From JAENVT01 sp963720775 (GTDB lineage: Bacteria; Actinomycetota; Acidimicrobiia; Acidimicrobiales; Ilumatobacteraceae): a stretch of 64,000 nucleotides of DNA. Positions 8,935-18,223 of this stretch are shown here, in pieces. The position numbers were made by a program, and so were the translations under genes. Each line of letters opens with the position of its first letter. Positions within the stretch are counted from its first letter, which is position 1. The notes under the pieces were generated by a model that saw only the letters and a program-made list of their open reading frames with translations, ran no database searches and was not told the origin of the DNA. The stretch lies in the NCBI GenBank assembly GCA_963720775.1, contig CAVRGR010000003.1:434001-498000 (forward strand), written 5' to 3'.

Positions 8935-10314
8935 TCAGGTCGTGTAGCCCTGAATGGTGCGACCGTGTGACCGGTCGGTCAGAGCTGAAGCGCGTTGGCG
9001 AAACTCGGTCAAGAGTGCGTGGCGATCGATCGTGATGAGTCGGCGGTCGCGCATCAGCACCTTGCCGTCGACGATGGTGGTGCGCACGTCCGGAGCCTGC
9101 ACGCAGTAGACGAGGGTTGCGGCGAGGTCGTGCAGCGGCTGGCAGTGAAAGCCGGAAACGTCGACCAGGATCACGTCAGCGCGAGCACCGACCTTCAACT
9201 CGCCGATCACGCCGGGTTGCCCCATCACCGCCGCCGCGCCGGGCCCGGCGAGCTGCAACGCGGTTCCGCTGTGGAACCAGCTGGCGTCATCGGCGGCGTG
9301 CTTCTGCGTGATCGCCGTGATGCGCATGTTCTCGAACACGTCGAGCGTGGAGTTCGACGCCGCTCCATCGGTGCAGTAGCCGACCGGTACGCCGGCGGCA
9401 AGCAGCGCGCGGATTGGTGTCAGCGAGCCGAGTGCGTACTTGAGGTAGCCCTTGGGTCCGTGCGTGACGCCGACTCGATCGCTGTGGGCCGAGAGCAACT
9501 CGATGTCTTCATCGACGATGCCGTTGCCGTGAGCGATGATCACGCCGGCATCGAGCACTCCGGTTTGGTCGAGCACCTGGATCGGTGTGATGCCACGCCC
9601 GTCGACGCTGAGCCGCGTCTGGTGCATGTCCTCCGCGGCGTGGATGTGCACCCTCACGCCGAGCCGACGTGCGGCGTTGGCAGCACCCTGCAGGTCGTGG
9701 TCGTTGCACGTGTACGGGGCGTGCGGAGCGATCGACGTGGTGATCCTCCCGCCGGCGCGGCCATTCCAGCTTTCGGCGAACTCGACCGACTGCGCCAAGC
9801 CTTCGTCGCCCTGCGAGCTGAAGAACGCCGAGCCGAGGTTGGCGCGCATGCCGCTCTCGTCGACGGCGTGGGCGGCTTCCTCCATGAAGAAGTAGTGATC
9901 GGCGAAGGAGGTGATGCCCGACTCGATCATCTCGGCGATGGCCACCATGGTGCCGACGTACACGTCGCGGGCACCGACGTTGACCTCCATCGGCCAGATG
10001 TAGTCGTTGAACCAGTTGGCGATCGGCACGTCCTCGGCAACTCCACGCAAGAAGGTCATTGCCGCGTGGCAGTGCGTGTTGATCAGCCCCGGCATCGCCA
10101 CGAGACCGTCCGCGTCGATCACGTCGCCGGCAGTCGGCCGGACCTCGGTCGATGGCCCGACCCACGTGATCGCACCGTCGGTGATCTCGATGGTTGTCGG
10201 CGTCTCGAACACCGCGGGACCATCGCCTCCGATCGCCGGAGTCCCGACGAGGGCCGTGGCGCCGAGGATGGCCAGATCGGCGGCCGGTTGGTCAGTGCCA
10301 GGGTCGCGAGACAT
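8935..10314 (-). CDS. Amidohydrolase, MTA/SAH deaminase-like (TRZ/ATZ family)
   Basis: 459 residues. Metal-ligand motifs of the cytosine-deaminase-like amidohydrolases are in order: NTHCHAAMTFLRG (HxH), HIHAAED, AHGNGIVDEDIELL and YCTDGAASNSTLDVF (Asp). The wording INTHCHAAMTFLRG with NWFNDYIWPME closely follows MtaD/SsnA type 5'-methylthioadenosine/S-adenosylhomocysteine deaminases. It would deaminate an adenosine derivative or a related N-heterocycle; the exact substrate is inferred. The nicotinamidase gene ends 30 bases upstream on the same strand, so the two may be cotranscribed for purine/pyridine salvage. Confidence 0.85.
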   Translation of the reverse strand: MSRDPGTDQPAADLAILGATALVGTPAIGGDGPAVFETPTTIEITDGAITWVGPSTEVRPTAGDVIDADGLVAMPGLINTHCHAAMTFLRGVAEDVPIANWFNDYIWPMEVNVGARDVYVGTMVAIAEMIESGITSFADHYFFMEEAAHAVDESGMRANLGSAFFSSQGDEGLAQSVEFAESWNGRAGGRITTSIAPHAPYTCNDHDLQGAANAARRLGVRVHIHAAEDMHQTRLSVDGRGITPIQVLDQTGVLDAGVIIAHGNGIVDEDIELLSAHSDRVGVTHGPKGYLKYALGSLTPIRALLAAGVPVGYCTDGAASNSTLDVFENMRITAITQKHAADDASWFHSGTALQLAGPGAAAVMGQPGVIGELKVGARADVILVDVSGFHCQPLHDLAATLVYCVQAPDVRTTIVDGKVLMRDRRLITIDRHALLTEFRQRASALTDRSHGRTIQGYTT

Positions 10315-10344
10315 CGATCCAGCCTCGCATACGAATGTCGCGAC

Positions 10345-10923
10345 TCAGTTCGTGGTGACCTCGATCCCCGCTGCGCGCATCTCATCCAGAGCGAGCGTTG
10401 TCGATTCGGGCGCTACACCCGCGATCATCGACGACAAGACACGCACCGACAGCCCGGACTGCACAGCATCCAAGGCGGTGGCCTTGACGCAGTAGTCGGT
10501 CGCCAGCCCGACGACGTCGACGGCATCGATCCCCGCGGCCCGCAGGATCTCGCCGAGCGGCCGGCCGTCGTTGGCGCTGCCCTCGAATCCCGAGTAGGCC
10601 GCGCTCTGCTGGCCCTTGTGCACGACGACGGTTTTTCCGGGCAGAACGAGGTCAGGGTGCAGCTCGGCGCCGAAGGTCCCACGAACACAATGCGGAGGCC
10701 ACGTCGCGTCGAAGTCGGGCGAGGCCGAGAAGTGAGCGAAGGACGGCAGCTCCGCTGGCGTAGGGTGCCAATCCATCGTCGCCACGACAAGGTCGTATAC
10801 GTCGGTTGCAGAGCCCAGCCAGGTCGTGATCCGTTGCGCTACGACGTCTCCTTCTTGAACTGCGAGGGAGCCGCCCGGGCAGAAGTCGTTCTGTACGTCC
10901 ACCACGATCAGAGCTGTCTTCAT
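10345..10923 (-). CDS. pncA: Nicotinamidase (isochorismatase-like hydrolase)
   Basis: 192 residues from ATG at 10923. The start ALIVVDVQNDFCPGGSL carries the catalytic Asp. MDWHP and the following His give metal ligands, VVHKG carries the catalytic Lys and GLATDYCVK the nucleophile Cys. All are as in PncA, which hydrolyses nicotinamide to nicotinate for NAD salvage. An upstream ATG at 10947 would add eight residues without similarity, while a GAGGAGG-like site before 10923 supports the shorter form. Divergent from the FtsX-type permease gene. Confidence 0.9.
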   Translation of the reverse strand: MKTALIVVDVQNDFCPGGSLAVQEGDVVAQRITTWLGSATDVYDLVVATMDWHPTPAELPSFAHFSASPDFDATWPPHCVRGTFGAELHPDLVLPGKTVVVHKGQQSAAYSGFEGSANDGRPLGEILRAAGIDAVDVVGLATDYCVKATALDAVQSGLSVRVLSSMIAGVAPESTTLALDEMRAAGIEVTTN

Positions 10924-11036
10924 CGCGCCCTCCTCCGGTGTCATCATGACGCGGCCGGCGCTCCCGCCCCCCAGCCAACGGTGGTGGCCGCCGTGTATCG
11001 TCCGACGGGCGTGCCGTGCATCTCTCGTCCCCCTCT

Positions 11037-13829
11037 ATGACCGCGATCGATCCGCTACTGCGCCGTGCACCGTGGTTCGCCAGACGGGCACCTGCCTGGT
11101 CGCTGGCGATCGTGTTGGCGGCGTCGTGTTTCGCGGCAGCGCGGGCCACGGCTCCGCTGGTCACCGATGCAGCCGCCGATCGATCGTTCGCTGCCGAGGC
11201 TGCGGCTGCAGCGACCAGTGCATCCGTCGGACAGGGTCTCGACGCCCGTGCGTACACAACCGGGTTGACCGATGGAGCCGCGGCCGTAGCGGTGTCGGAC
11301 TTGCTGGACGAGCTGCCGGTGTTCGGCGCACCGTTGACATCGATCTCTCCACTGCTTCCGTACCGGAGCACCGACACGAACCATCCGGTGCCCCTGATCC
11401 GAACGGCCGACGGACGGCAGGCCACAGCGGTCGTCTACTCGATTGGCGATGCCAGCACCTCGCTCCGACCGGCAGCGGGCAGTCCGAACAGCGAGTCGGC
11501 ATCAGCCGGGATCTGGCTGCCCGACACCGTTGCCACCGATCTCGGCGTTTCACCGGGCGACCGGGTCACACTTGCCCTGAAATATCCATCGGCTGTCCCC
11601 GCCAATGGGAATGAGGACGGCGTCGCAACCAGTGTGGCCGGGATCTACGCAACGCAGGACCGAATCCCGACGTCCGACACGTTCGATTGGCAGTCGCTCG
11701 CGTCGACGCTGCCAACTGATCCGCAACTCCTCACCCGGCCCGCCAACATGTTGATCACCGACAACGCCACGGCGATATCGCTGATGGTCGCGATGGGGGA
11801 CACGCCGTTCGTCAAATGGGATATGGCGTGGACAGGGCCTGTGACGTTGAAACAAGGCCGCGACGCAGCGAAGGCATTGACCGATACCAGGAAGTTGCTG
11901 GCCAACTCCGAGTCGCTCGTCGGGCGTCAGGTGGCGCTGGCCGACGGCGACCCGGTCGTGCTGTCGAGCGGTGTCCGGGCCTTCGTGCAGCGGTCGGAGC
12001 AGGCGGCAGGCGAACTGGCGCCAGTGGTGTCGTCGATAGCGCTCACGGGCCAGGTGATGAGCATGCTCGTCCTGGTCACCTGCATCTGGCTCCTCACTCG
12101 AGGGCGACGGCGTGAGCATGCCTTGTCCCTGTCGATGGGTACCCACCCGATCCGGCTCGGCCTGCTCACCGGGGTCGAGCAACTCATTCCGGTTCTGATC
12201 GGCGTCGCCGCGACATACGCGCTGGTGCGTTGGTGGCCGAACGCGGTGGCCGGTCCGGGTGCGATCGACACCGAAACGATCGATCGAGCGGTGCGGTCTG
12301 TCGAATGGGCTCTTCCGATCGTCGTGATCGCGGTTGTGATCGCCGGGTTCGCCGCGGTGTGGCCACTCGACACCAGTTCGGCGAGCCGTGCCAAACGTGT
12401 CGTGGGAGCCGTTCACGGCGAAACCGTGGTGGTGGTGGGAGCCATAGCGACCGGCGCGCAGCTCGTGACGCAACGCGGTGCAACGCTCGACAGCGGCACC
12501 TCGCTGCTCTTTCCCCTCTTTGCCGTTCTCGCCGGCTCCGTGCTGATCGTGCGGGCGATTTCCTTGTTGATCCGCGCGATCGTCGCCCGCGGGACTCGGC
12601 ACCGCCGAACCGCCACTGGATTCCGTCGACCCCGATCGCTAGCGGTGTGGCTGGCGCGGAGGCGGGTGTCGTTGTCGTTGACTGAGCTGAGTGCAATGGT
12701 CATCGTGATCGCGGCCGGTGTTGGGCTCTTCGTGTACTGCTCGTCGGTGTCGACGAATGGCCAGCAAGGAATCTCCGACAAGGCGGCCGCGCTCGGTGGC
12801 GCATCGGCGACCGTTCCGATCGCTTCGGCGCGAGCAGTGTCACTCGGTGACGATGGGTTTCCCGGCGGCCTTCCATCCGGCTGGACCGTGGTGTGGGCGG
12901 CCAGCAACGCCCACCCGACCGCTGATGTCGCCACCGATCTGCTGGCCATCGATCCAGCGACGTTCCCAGCCGCTGTGGACTGGCGCAACTCCTTCTCCGA
13001 CGTGCCGATCTCATCGCTGATGCACGACCTGGCCGGGTCCAAGGCGTTCGTTGTCGACATCGTCGTAGCCGGCGACTACACCAACACGTTTCCCGACACG
13101 GGCACGTTGGAGGTGGTCAACTTTGTCAGCGTTCGTTATCGGGTCGTCGCCCGCATCGCCGCGGCGCCATGGCAACGCGAGCGATCCTCGATGGTGCTGG
13201 TCGACGCTCGTGCGTTGGCACCGTTGTTGCCGAACAGAGACGGCTCACTTCCTGGGCCGTCCGATACTTCGGAGCTCGATCACCTGTTTCGTACCTATGT
13301 GTGGTCGAACGGTGAGCAGGCTGATCTCAGCGCGGCGATCGGTCCTGCGGCACTCGACGCCGACTCGCCGAACATCCCTACCGCGGAACGACTCCCTGCC
13401 TTCGTCGCGTTCACGCTCTCCCTGCCGTACCTCCGCCTCGTAGGCATCGCCCTTCTGATCGTCGCGCTCGCGTCGATCGTCGTCCTGGGTGCGCGCCGTC
13501 GCGGCGAACTGGCGATCGAGCTGGCGATGACCGACAAGATGGGTCTGCCGCGACGAACGATTGTGGCGGCTGTGGCCGGAGCAGCCGTGCTGCTTGGCGT
13601 GCTCGGATCGCTGATCGGAATCGCGATTGCCAGGTTGCTCGTCGCCTTCATGACCCACCGGCTCGACCCCGGACCTGCGTTCGTGCCGCATTTCGCCGGC
13701 ACGGTGTCTTGGAGCGCCGGGATCGTGGCGCTCGGCGCCGTGGTGTTGGTCTCGGTGATAGCGGCATGGATGGAGATCGGCGGGGCGCGTCGCGCCCGGG
13801 TGTCGGAGGTGCTCCGTGGCTCCGACTGA
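11037..13829 (+). CDS. FtsX-family ABC transporter permease
   Basis: About 930 residues. An N-terminal helix (residues 18-38) precedes a large extracellular domain. A first group of helices around residues 330-540 (VSSIALTGQVMSMLVLVTCIWLL and following) is followed by a second helix with VIVIAAGVGLFVYC, another outer domain, and a C-terminal FtsX core (LVGIALLIVALASIVVLGARR, then LLGVLGSLIGIAIARLLVAF). This fits MacB/LolE-like permeases with duplicated FtsX modules. The stop overlaps the next gene's GTG, so it works with the two downstream ATPases. The start is uncertain: no clear ribosome site precedes 11037, and 11016 is also possible. Confidence 0.85.
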   Translation: MTAIDPLLRRAPWFARRAPAWSLAIVLAASCFAAARATAPLVTDAAADRSFAAEAAAAATSASVGQGLDARAYTTGLTDGAAAVAVSDLLDELPVFGAPLTSISPLLPYRSTDTNHPVPLIRTADGRQATAVVYSIGDASTSLRPAAGSPNSESASAGIWLPDTVATDLGVSPGDRVTLALKYPSAVPANGNEDGVATSVAGIYATQDRIPTSDTFDWQSLASTLPTDPQLLTRPANMLITDNATAISLMVAMGDTPFVKWDMAWTGPVTLKQGRDAAKALTDTRKLLANSESLVGRQVALADGDPVVLSSGVRAFVQRSEQAAGELAPVVSSIALTGQVMSMLVLVTCIWLLTRGRRREHALSLSMGTHPIRLGLLTGVEQLIPVLIGVAATYALVRWWPNAVAGPGAIDTETIDRAVRSVEWALPIVVIAVVIAGFAAVWPLDTSSASRAKRVVGAVHGETVVVVGAIATGAQLVTQRGATLDSGTSLLFPLFAVLAGSVLIVRAISLLIRAIVARGTRHRRTATGFRRPRSLAVWLARRRVSLSLTELSAMVIVIAAGVGLFVYCSSVSTNGQQGISDKAAALGGASATVPIASARAVSLGDDGFPGGLPSGWTVVWAASNAHPTADVATDLLAIDPATFPAAVDWRNSFSDVPISSLMHDLAGSKAFVVDIVVAGDYTNTFPDTGTLEVVNFVSVRYRVVARIAAAPWQRERSSMVLVDARALAPLLPNRDGSLPGPSDTSELDHLFRTYVWSNGEQADLSAAIGPAALDADSPNIPTAERLPAFVAFTLSLPYLRLVGIALLIVALASIVVLGARRRGELAIELAMTDKMGLPRRTIVAAVAGAAVLLGVLGSLIGIAIARLLVAFMTHRLDPGPAFVPHFAGTVSWSAGIVALGAVVLVSVIAAWMEIGGARRARVSEVLRGSD

Positions 13830-14664
13830 TGTGGTCGCCGGTTGCAGCGGCTTGGTGCAGATCTACCGCGTCGACAGTGGAGAGGTCCACGCACTGCGCG
13901 GCATCGACGCTTCCTTCCTGGCCGGTGCGGTCACCGCAGTGGTCGGTCCTTCGGGAAGCGGAAAGAGCACCTTGCTGCGGTCCCTTGCTCTCGTCGAACG
14001 ACCCACGGCCGGAGCGCTGACGATCGCCGGGGTCGACGCGATGGCTGCGGCGCCGCGCACGCTCAGGCGACTGCGCCGCACAACTGTCGCAGTCGTGCTG
14101 CAGCGGCCGACGCACAACCTGTACACGCACTTGACGGTCACCGAGCACCTAGAGCTGGGCGCACGTCATCGGGGAGCGAGCCGCGATGACGTCGAGCGGG
14201 CCATCGAGCAGGTCGGGCTCATTGCTCGGCGGCGCAGTCGGCCCACGCAGCTGTCGGGCGGTGAGCAGCAACGTCTCGCGGTGGCGATGGCCTCGATCGG
14301 CAACCCAGCGCTGCTGCTGGCGGACGAGCCCACTGCCGAGCTCGATGCCGGCAGCGCCGTAGCCGTGATCGACTTGCTCCGCGACAGTGCGGCGCGTGGC
14401 GCCTCGGTTGTGGTCAACACCCACGATGCGGCTGTCGCCGCGGCAGCCGACCGTGTGCTCTCGCTCCACCACGGCACCTTGCACAGCGAAAGGTTCCGGG
14501 GTTCGGCAACGGTCGCGGTGATCGACGCCGTCGGCCGGGTGCAGCTCCCGCCCGAGTTGTTGAGCGAGTTCCCCGACCTTCGCGCCGAGATCCGATTCGA
14601 AGATGGCGCGGTAGTTCTACGACCCATGAATCGTCCGACGAACGGCGGGACTGGCGATGAGTGA
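13816..14664 (+). CDS. ABC transporter ATP-binding protein
   Basis: 282 residues. Walker A is GPSGSGKST (about residue 42), the Q-loop follows as VVLQRP, the signature is LSGGEQQR, Walker B is LLLADEPTAEL and the switch His is in VVNTHD. All are intact, giving a MacB/LolD-type ATPase. A C-terminal extension of about 50 residues (VIDAVGRVQLPPELLSEF) is a small beta domain absent from minimal LolD proteins; it resembles AbrB/SpoVT-like or prevent-type swapped hairpins, an inference. GTG at 13816 overlaps the permease stop by 14 bases. Confidence 0.9.
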   Translation: MAPTDVVAGCSGLVQIYRVDSGEVHALRGIDASFLAGAVTAVVGPSGSGKSTLLRSLALVERPTAGALTIAGVDAMAAAPRTLRRLRRTTVAVVLQRPTHNLYTHLTVTEHLELGARHRGASRDDVERAIEQVGLIARRRSRPTQLSGGEQQRLAVAMASIGNPALLLADEPTAELDAGSAVAVIDLLRDSAARGASVVVNTHDAAVAAAADRVLSLHHGTLHSERFRGSATVAVIDAVGRVQLPPELLSEFPDLRAEIRFEDGAVVLRPMNRPTNGGTGDE

Positions 14665-15326
14665 CCTCGTCCTGACAACGCCGGAGTTGATCGTCAGCGC
14701 CGTCGGGGTGTCGCGCACGATCAGCGCGGCATGGTTCCTCGATCACTCTGCTCACCCCGACGACGGTTCATCTCCGAACGGGAACGCTCGTTGCCCTGGC
14801 CGGTCCGTCAGGCTCCGGCAAGACCACGTTGTGCAACATCATCATCGGCTGGGAAGAGAGCAACACCGGTTCGGTGCAGTGGTTCGACGACGAGGCGAGG
14901 TCTTGGGCGCGGCTGGCTGTCGCCCCGCAATGCCTCGCTCTGCTGCCGTCACTCGACCTCCGCGAGAACCTGGTGCTCCCTTTCTGGTCGACCCGTCGCG
15001 ACGTGCCGACGACCGAGCTCGACGATCTGGCAGTTCGACTCGAGATCGACGCTCTGCTCGGCAGGCACCCATCGCAGGTGTCGTTCGGCGAGCAGCAGCG
15101 TGCTGGGATCGCTCGAGCGCTGCTGGGCACGCCGCGACTTGCGGTGCTCGACGAGCCGACGGGCCACCAGGACGAAGCCCGCGCCGCGCTCGTCGTCGAG
15201 GCCCTCCTAGCGGCGAGGGCCCGCGGCACGTGCGTGTTCGTGGCCACACACGATGCCGACGTCATTGCCGCCGCCGACGAGCTCATCCTGCTCGAGTCAC
15301 CGCTGGCCAGTCGCGCTCCCTCCTGA
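14657..15326 (+). CDS. Second ABC transporter ATP-binding protein, interrupted by a one-base frameshift
   Basis: ATG at 14657 overlaps the previous stop (ATGAGTGA). The first 24 residues read SDLVLTTPELIVSAVGVSR in that frame. The Walker A region (ALAGPSGSGKTTLCN), signature (VSFGEQQRAGIARALL), Walker B (LAVLDEPTGHQ) and switch His (VATHD) lie one frame later. Dropping one base in GCGGCATGG near 14728 joins them into 222 residues, the normal LolD-type length. The signature is SFGEQ instead of SGGEQ, a modest deviation. Together with the preceding ATPase it would make a heterodimer for the permease. Confidence 0.8.
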
Positions 15327-15337
15327 CCCCTGCTCGC

Positions 15338-15434
15338 GAATGGGCGCGATTTCGGAAGTCCCGCTTCGGATTACTCGCCCATGCAACCCCATTGGGCGTC
15401 ACCGTTGACGTGTCGCTTCCATTTTCGCGCCCAA
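15338..15434. repeat. Tandem palindromic elements between convergent genes
   Basis: Two hairpins in a row fill the convergent gap: 15340-15346 with 15376-15382 (ATGGGCG/CGCCCAT), and 15392-15398 with 15428-15434 (TTGGGCG/CGCCCAA). The same two-hairpin layout with similar arms, in reverse order and orientation, occurs at 59213-59307. A bidirectional terminator or a REP-like repeat is likely. Confidence 0.55.
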
Positions 15435-15451
15435 GTGATCAGAGCGGGTGA

Positions 15452-16543
15452 TCAGCCGAAGCCAACCGCGGCGAGTGCGGCACGCAGTTCACGTTCCCAT
15501 GCGTCTGGATCGTTCACCGGCTCGATGGCAGCGTGCATCGGATCGCTGAGGAACACCTCGACCGCATCTACCAACGAGTGCGGGTCCGTAGTGCTCGCCG
15601 CGGCCCCGCCGAGCTCCAATTCGTGCATCAGATTCTCGCGGCCATGGCCCGGTACCACATCGATGAGGATGAGCCCGCGTCCCACCACGCGTGCTTCGCG
15701 GCAGGTGTCGCCAGACGACGAGATCACGACATCGCTGGCTGCCATCAATTCGGGAATGCGGCGAGTGAAGCCGAACGGGATGATTCGCTTGTCGACGGCG
15801 GCGTACCCCTGCAGGGTGCGTTGCAGCGACTCGTTGCTGCCGGCGACCGCCAGCACCCAGATGCCAGAGCGAGCGAGCTCGCGTGCGCACTCGGCTACGG
15901 GCCCGAGGCCCCAAGCACCGGACATCATCAGCGCGCAGCGGGCATCGTCGGGCACGCCGAGTGCGGCGCGGGCGACGTGCTTGGGTGGTGCGGAGTAGAA
16001 CTCCGGCCGGGTTGGCGCTGTCACGACCGCGACTCGCGCCCGCGGCCGCAGCCCTTGCACGGAGCGGGCACCTAGCGTTGACGTAACGAGGAAGACGTCC
16101 GTGGCCTCATGAACCCACAACCGGTGGGCGTAGGAGTCGGTGATGAAGACCGCCGCCACGACGTTCGGGTGCTCTGACTTGTAACGCGTGGCCGCGGCAG
16201 CGCCAGTGGCGAAGACCGACACGATGAGATCCGGAGGGAATGCGTTGGTCTCTTCGACGAAGTGCGGATACATGGTGCGCAGAGCGGCGCGGTCGAGGAG
16301 GCGGGCAAGCCACCCGCCCGTTCGGAGCTGGCTGAAGTGCAGAGCGTCGTACAACGGCGTGATCCTCAGCAACGTGCGGAAGACCCGGTCACCAACAGTG
16401 CTCGCCCTACCCCCGAGCAGCGCAATGGCGTCGACGATGCGGCACTCGACGTCGAGTGGTTCGAGGGCCACAGCTGTTGCCTCGGCGACCGTGTCGTGGC
16501 CCTTGCCGAAGCGGCCAGAGATGATGAGGACCCTGCGAGTCAC
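15452..16543 (-). CDS. MGDG-synthase/MurG-like glycosyltransferase (GT28-type lipid glycosyltransferase)
   Basis: 363 residues from GTG at 16543, which overlaps the TGA of the deacetylase gene (GTGA at 16540-16543). The N-terminal start RRVLIISGRFGKGHDTVAEA is the GxGH loop typical of monogalactosyl-diacylglycerol synthase and MurG-like enzymes. The C-terminal domain has MMSGAWGLGPVAECAREL, the FGFTRRIPELMAASDVVIS stretch and SSGDTCREARVVGRGLILID, the nucleotide-sugar-binding part of the GT-B fold. It probably moves a hexose onto a membrane lipid. It is the last gene of the operon read from 21.1 kb. Confidence 0.85.
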   Translation of the reverse strand: MTRRVLIISGRFGKGHDTVAEATAVALEPLDVECRIVDAIALLGGRASTVGDRVFRTLLRITPLYDALHFSQLRTGGWLARLLDRAALRTMYPHFVEETNAFPPDLIVSVFATGAAAATRYKSEHPNVVAAVFITDSYAHRLWVHEATDVFLVTSTLGARSVQGLRPRARVAVVTAPTRPEFYSAPPKHVARAALGVPDDARCALMMSGAWGLGPVAECARELARSGIWVLAVAGSNESLQRTLQGYAAVDKRIIPFGFTRRIPELMAASDVVISSSGDTCREARVVGRGLILIDVVPGHGRENLMHELELGGAAASTTDPHSLVDAVEVFLSDPMHAAIEPVNDPDAWERELRAALAAVGFG

Positions 16544-17268
16544 GTTCCATCGACCAGCTGATCGATGGTGACCGCGCTCAACCCGGAGGCTCGTATGCAC
16601 GCCTCGATGAGGGGCAGCGCCCCGAGTACACGGTCGGTGGAGCCGGAAGGATTGCTCACGTCGGTGTCGTGGAGCAGGACGATGGCGCCACGGTCCGTCG
16701 CCCCGATGACATGTTCGGCGACAGCATCGGCTGACGGCAGCGACCACTCGCTGCCCGTCGCACTCCAGAGCGCAAGCAGGAGATCGGCCCGTCGTGCGTG
16801 CCACATCGTTGCCGCGGTCACGTGTCCGTATGGGGGTCTGTACCAGCGCGGCCGAGGCAGCCCGGCGTCAGCATGTGCACTGAGGGCGCGGCGCAGATCG
16901 GTGCCGACCCAGTGCGGCGAGTGAGCGAAGTGCGACTCGTGTCGATCGCCGTGCGTGCCGACCGCGTGGCCCCGTTGCGCGATCTCAACGGCAAGTTCGG
17001 GATGGGCACGCACCTGGCTGCCCAGGCAGAAGAACGTCGCGCGCATGCCAAGTTCGTCGAGCCGGTCGAGCACGCGCTCGGTGTAGTCGGGTGCCGGTCC
17101 GTCGTCGAACGTGATGGCCACCTGTGGTTTGCTCGGCCCGCGCCATCGGCAGCGGCCACCGGGCAGGGCGCGCGCCGCGGTCCACTGGCCGAGGATCAAG
17201 GTGCTGGGCAGCATGTGGCCAAGGGAGAGGGCGCCGGTGGCTCCGAGCACAAGACGGCTCGGACGCAC
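16540..17268 (-). CDS. Polysaccharide deacetylase (NodB-type, CE4)
   Basis: 242 residues. NodB-domain motifs are in order: ITFDDGPAPDYT (catalytic Asp and metal Asp), GTHGDRHESHF for the metal histidines, RPPYGH, and IVLLHDTD near the end. The second motif is HGDRHESH, a spacing slightly different from the usual HSxxH. An N-terminal hydrophobic stretch (LVLGATGALSLGHMLPSTLILG) may anchor it in the membrane. CE4 enzymes remove acetyl or formyl groups from amino sugars. The position between a sugar epimerase and a lipid glycosyltransferase suggests a lipid-linked amino sugar as substrate (inference). Confidence 0.88.
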   Translation of the reverse strand: MRPSRLVLGATGALSLGHMLPSTLILGQWTAARALPGGRCRWRGPSKPQVAITFDDGPAPDYTERVLDRLDELGMRATFFCLGSQVRAHPELAVEIAQRGHAVGTHGDRHESHFAHSPHWVGTDLRRALSAHADAGLPRPRWYRPPYGHVTAATMWHARRADLLLALWSATGSEWSLPSADAVAEHVIGATDRGAIVLLHDTDVSNPSGSTDRVLGALPLIEACIRASGLSAVTIDQLVDGT

Positions 17269-17271
17269 GAG

Positions 17272-18223
17272 TCAGCCCTCTCCGAGCGTGGTCAGGTCGT
17301 TGATCTGTCGTTCGAGGTAGCTGTCGACGACGAGGCGCAGCCCTTGTCCGAACGGCACGACCGGCATCCACCCGAGCAGGCGTCGGGCCTTGTCGGCGCT
17401 GACGAGCTTGCCGGCGTAGTCACTGGCGCGGGCCGGCACATGTTCGACGCGCACGTGATCGCCGACGATCGCCAGGATCCCATCAGCCAGGTCGCGGACG
17501 CTGACCTGGTCGGTGCCTTCCAAGTTGAACGTCTGGTTCTCGGCTACCGGCGAGAGCGCCCGGAGATGAGCGTCGCACAGATCGGAGACGTACACGTAGT
17601 TGCGAAATTGGCTGCCGTCACCGTCGATGGTGATCGTCTCGCCGCGCAGCGCCCGGTTGATGAAGATGGGCATCACCAACTCGTCTCGCATGCGCGGACC
17701 GTAGGGGATTCCGTAGCGCAGGATCGTGTAGCGCTGGCCGTACAGCTCGAAGTAGTTGCGCACGATCATCTCGGCGGCAATCTTGGAGCTCGTGTAGATG
17801 TGCCCCGAGTTGGCCGGGTTGAACGGCTCGTCCTCGTCGAAGGGGCCCGGCCCATCGGCCGCGGCGTACACCCACACCGTGCTGGCCAGAACGGCGCGCC
17901 CCACGCCCGCTCGGCGCGCTGCTTCCCAGACCCTGGCCGTGCCAAGGACGTTGACGGTGACGGTGTCGAGTGGGTTTTGGAACGCTGTGTTGATGTTCGA
18001 GACAGCAGCGAGGTGGAACACGACATCGACACCTACGAACGCGGTCTGTCAACGACTCGTCGACTGCGCCGATGTCGAGTTGATGGAAACCCACGTCGGA
18101 ACGGTGCGGTGGAGACAAGTCGATGACATCGACGTTGTGCCCAGCGGCGACCAGCGCGTCGACGAGGTTGGAGCCGATGAAGCCGGACCCGCCGGTGACT
18201 GCGATGTGCTGGTGATCAGCCAT
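17272..18223 (-). CDS. NAD-dependent sugar epimerase/dehydratase, interrupted by a one-base frameshift
   Basis: ATG at 18223 begins MADHQHIAVTGGSGFIGSN, the extended-SDR Rossmann motif. The rest, one frame later, has VFHLAAVSN, the ASTVWVYA serine region, IYTSSKIAAEM (YxxxK) and RNYVYVSDLCDAH. Deleting one C in GACCGCG near 18047 joins the halves to 316 residues, normal for UDP-glucose 4-epimerase-like enzymes. The ATG overlaps the aminotransferase stop by eight bases and the deacetylase gene begins three bases after the stop. It likely prepares a nucleotide sugar for the operon's product. Confidence 0.85.

Noticed and set aside
8995..11040. A 681-codon plus-strand frame opposite the amidohydrolase and nicotinamidase
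   Set aside because: Antisense of two genes with intact catalytic motifs.
15433..15455. GAGCGGGTGA near 15.44 kb resembling the tRNA-Gly 3' end, as a partner attachment site
   Set aside because: Only about ten bases match, and no integrase or further similarity is nearby.
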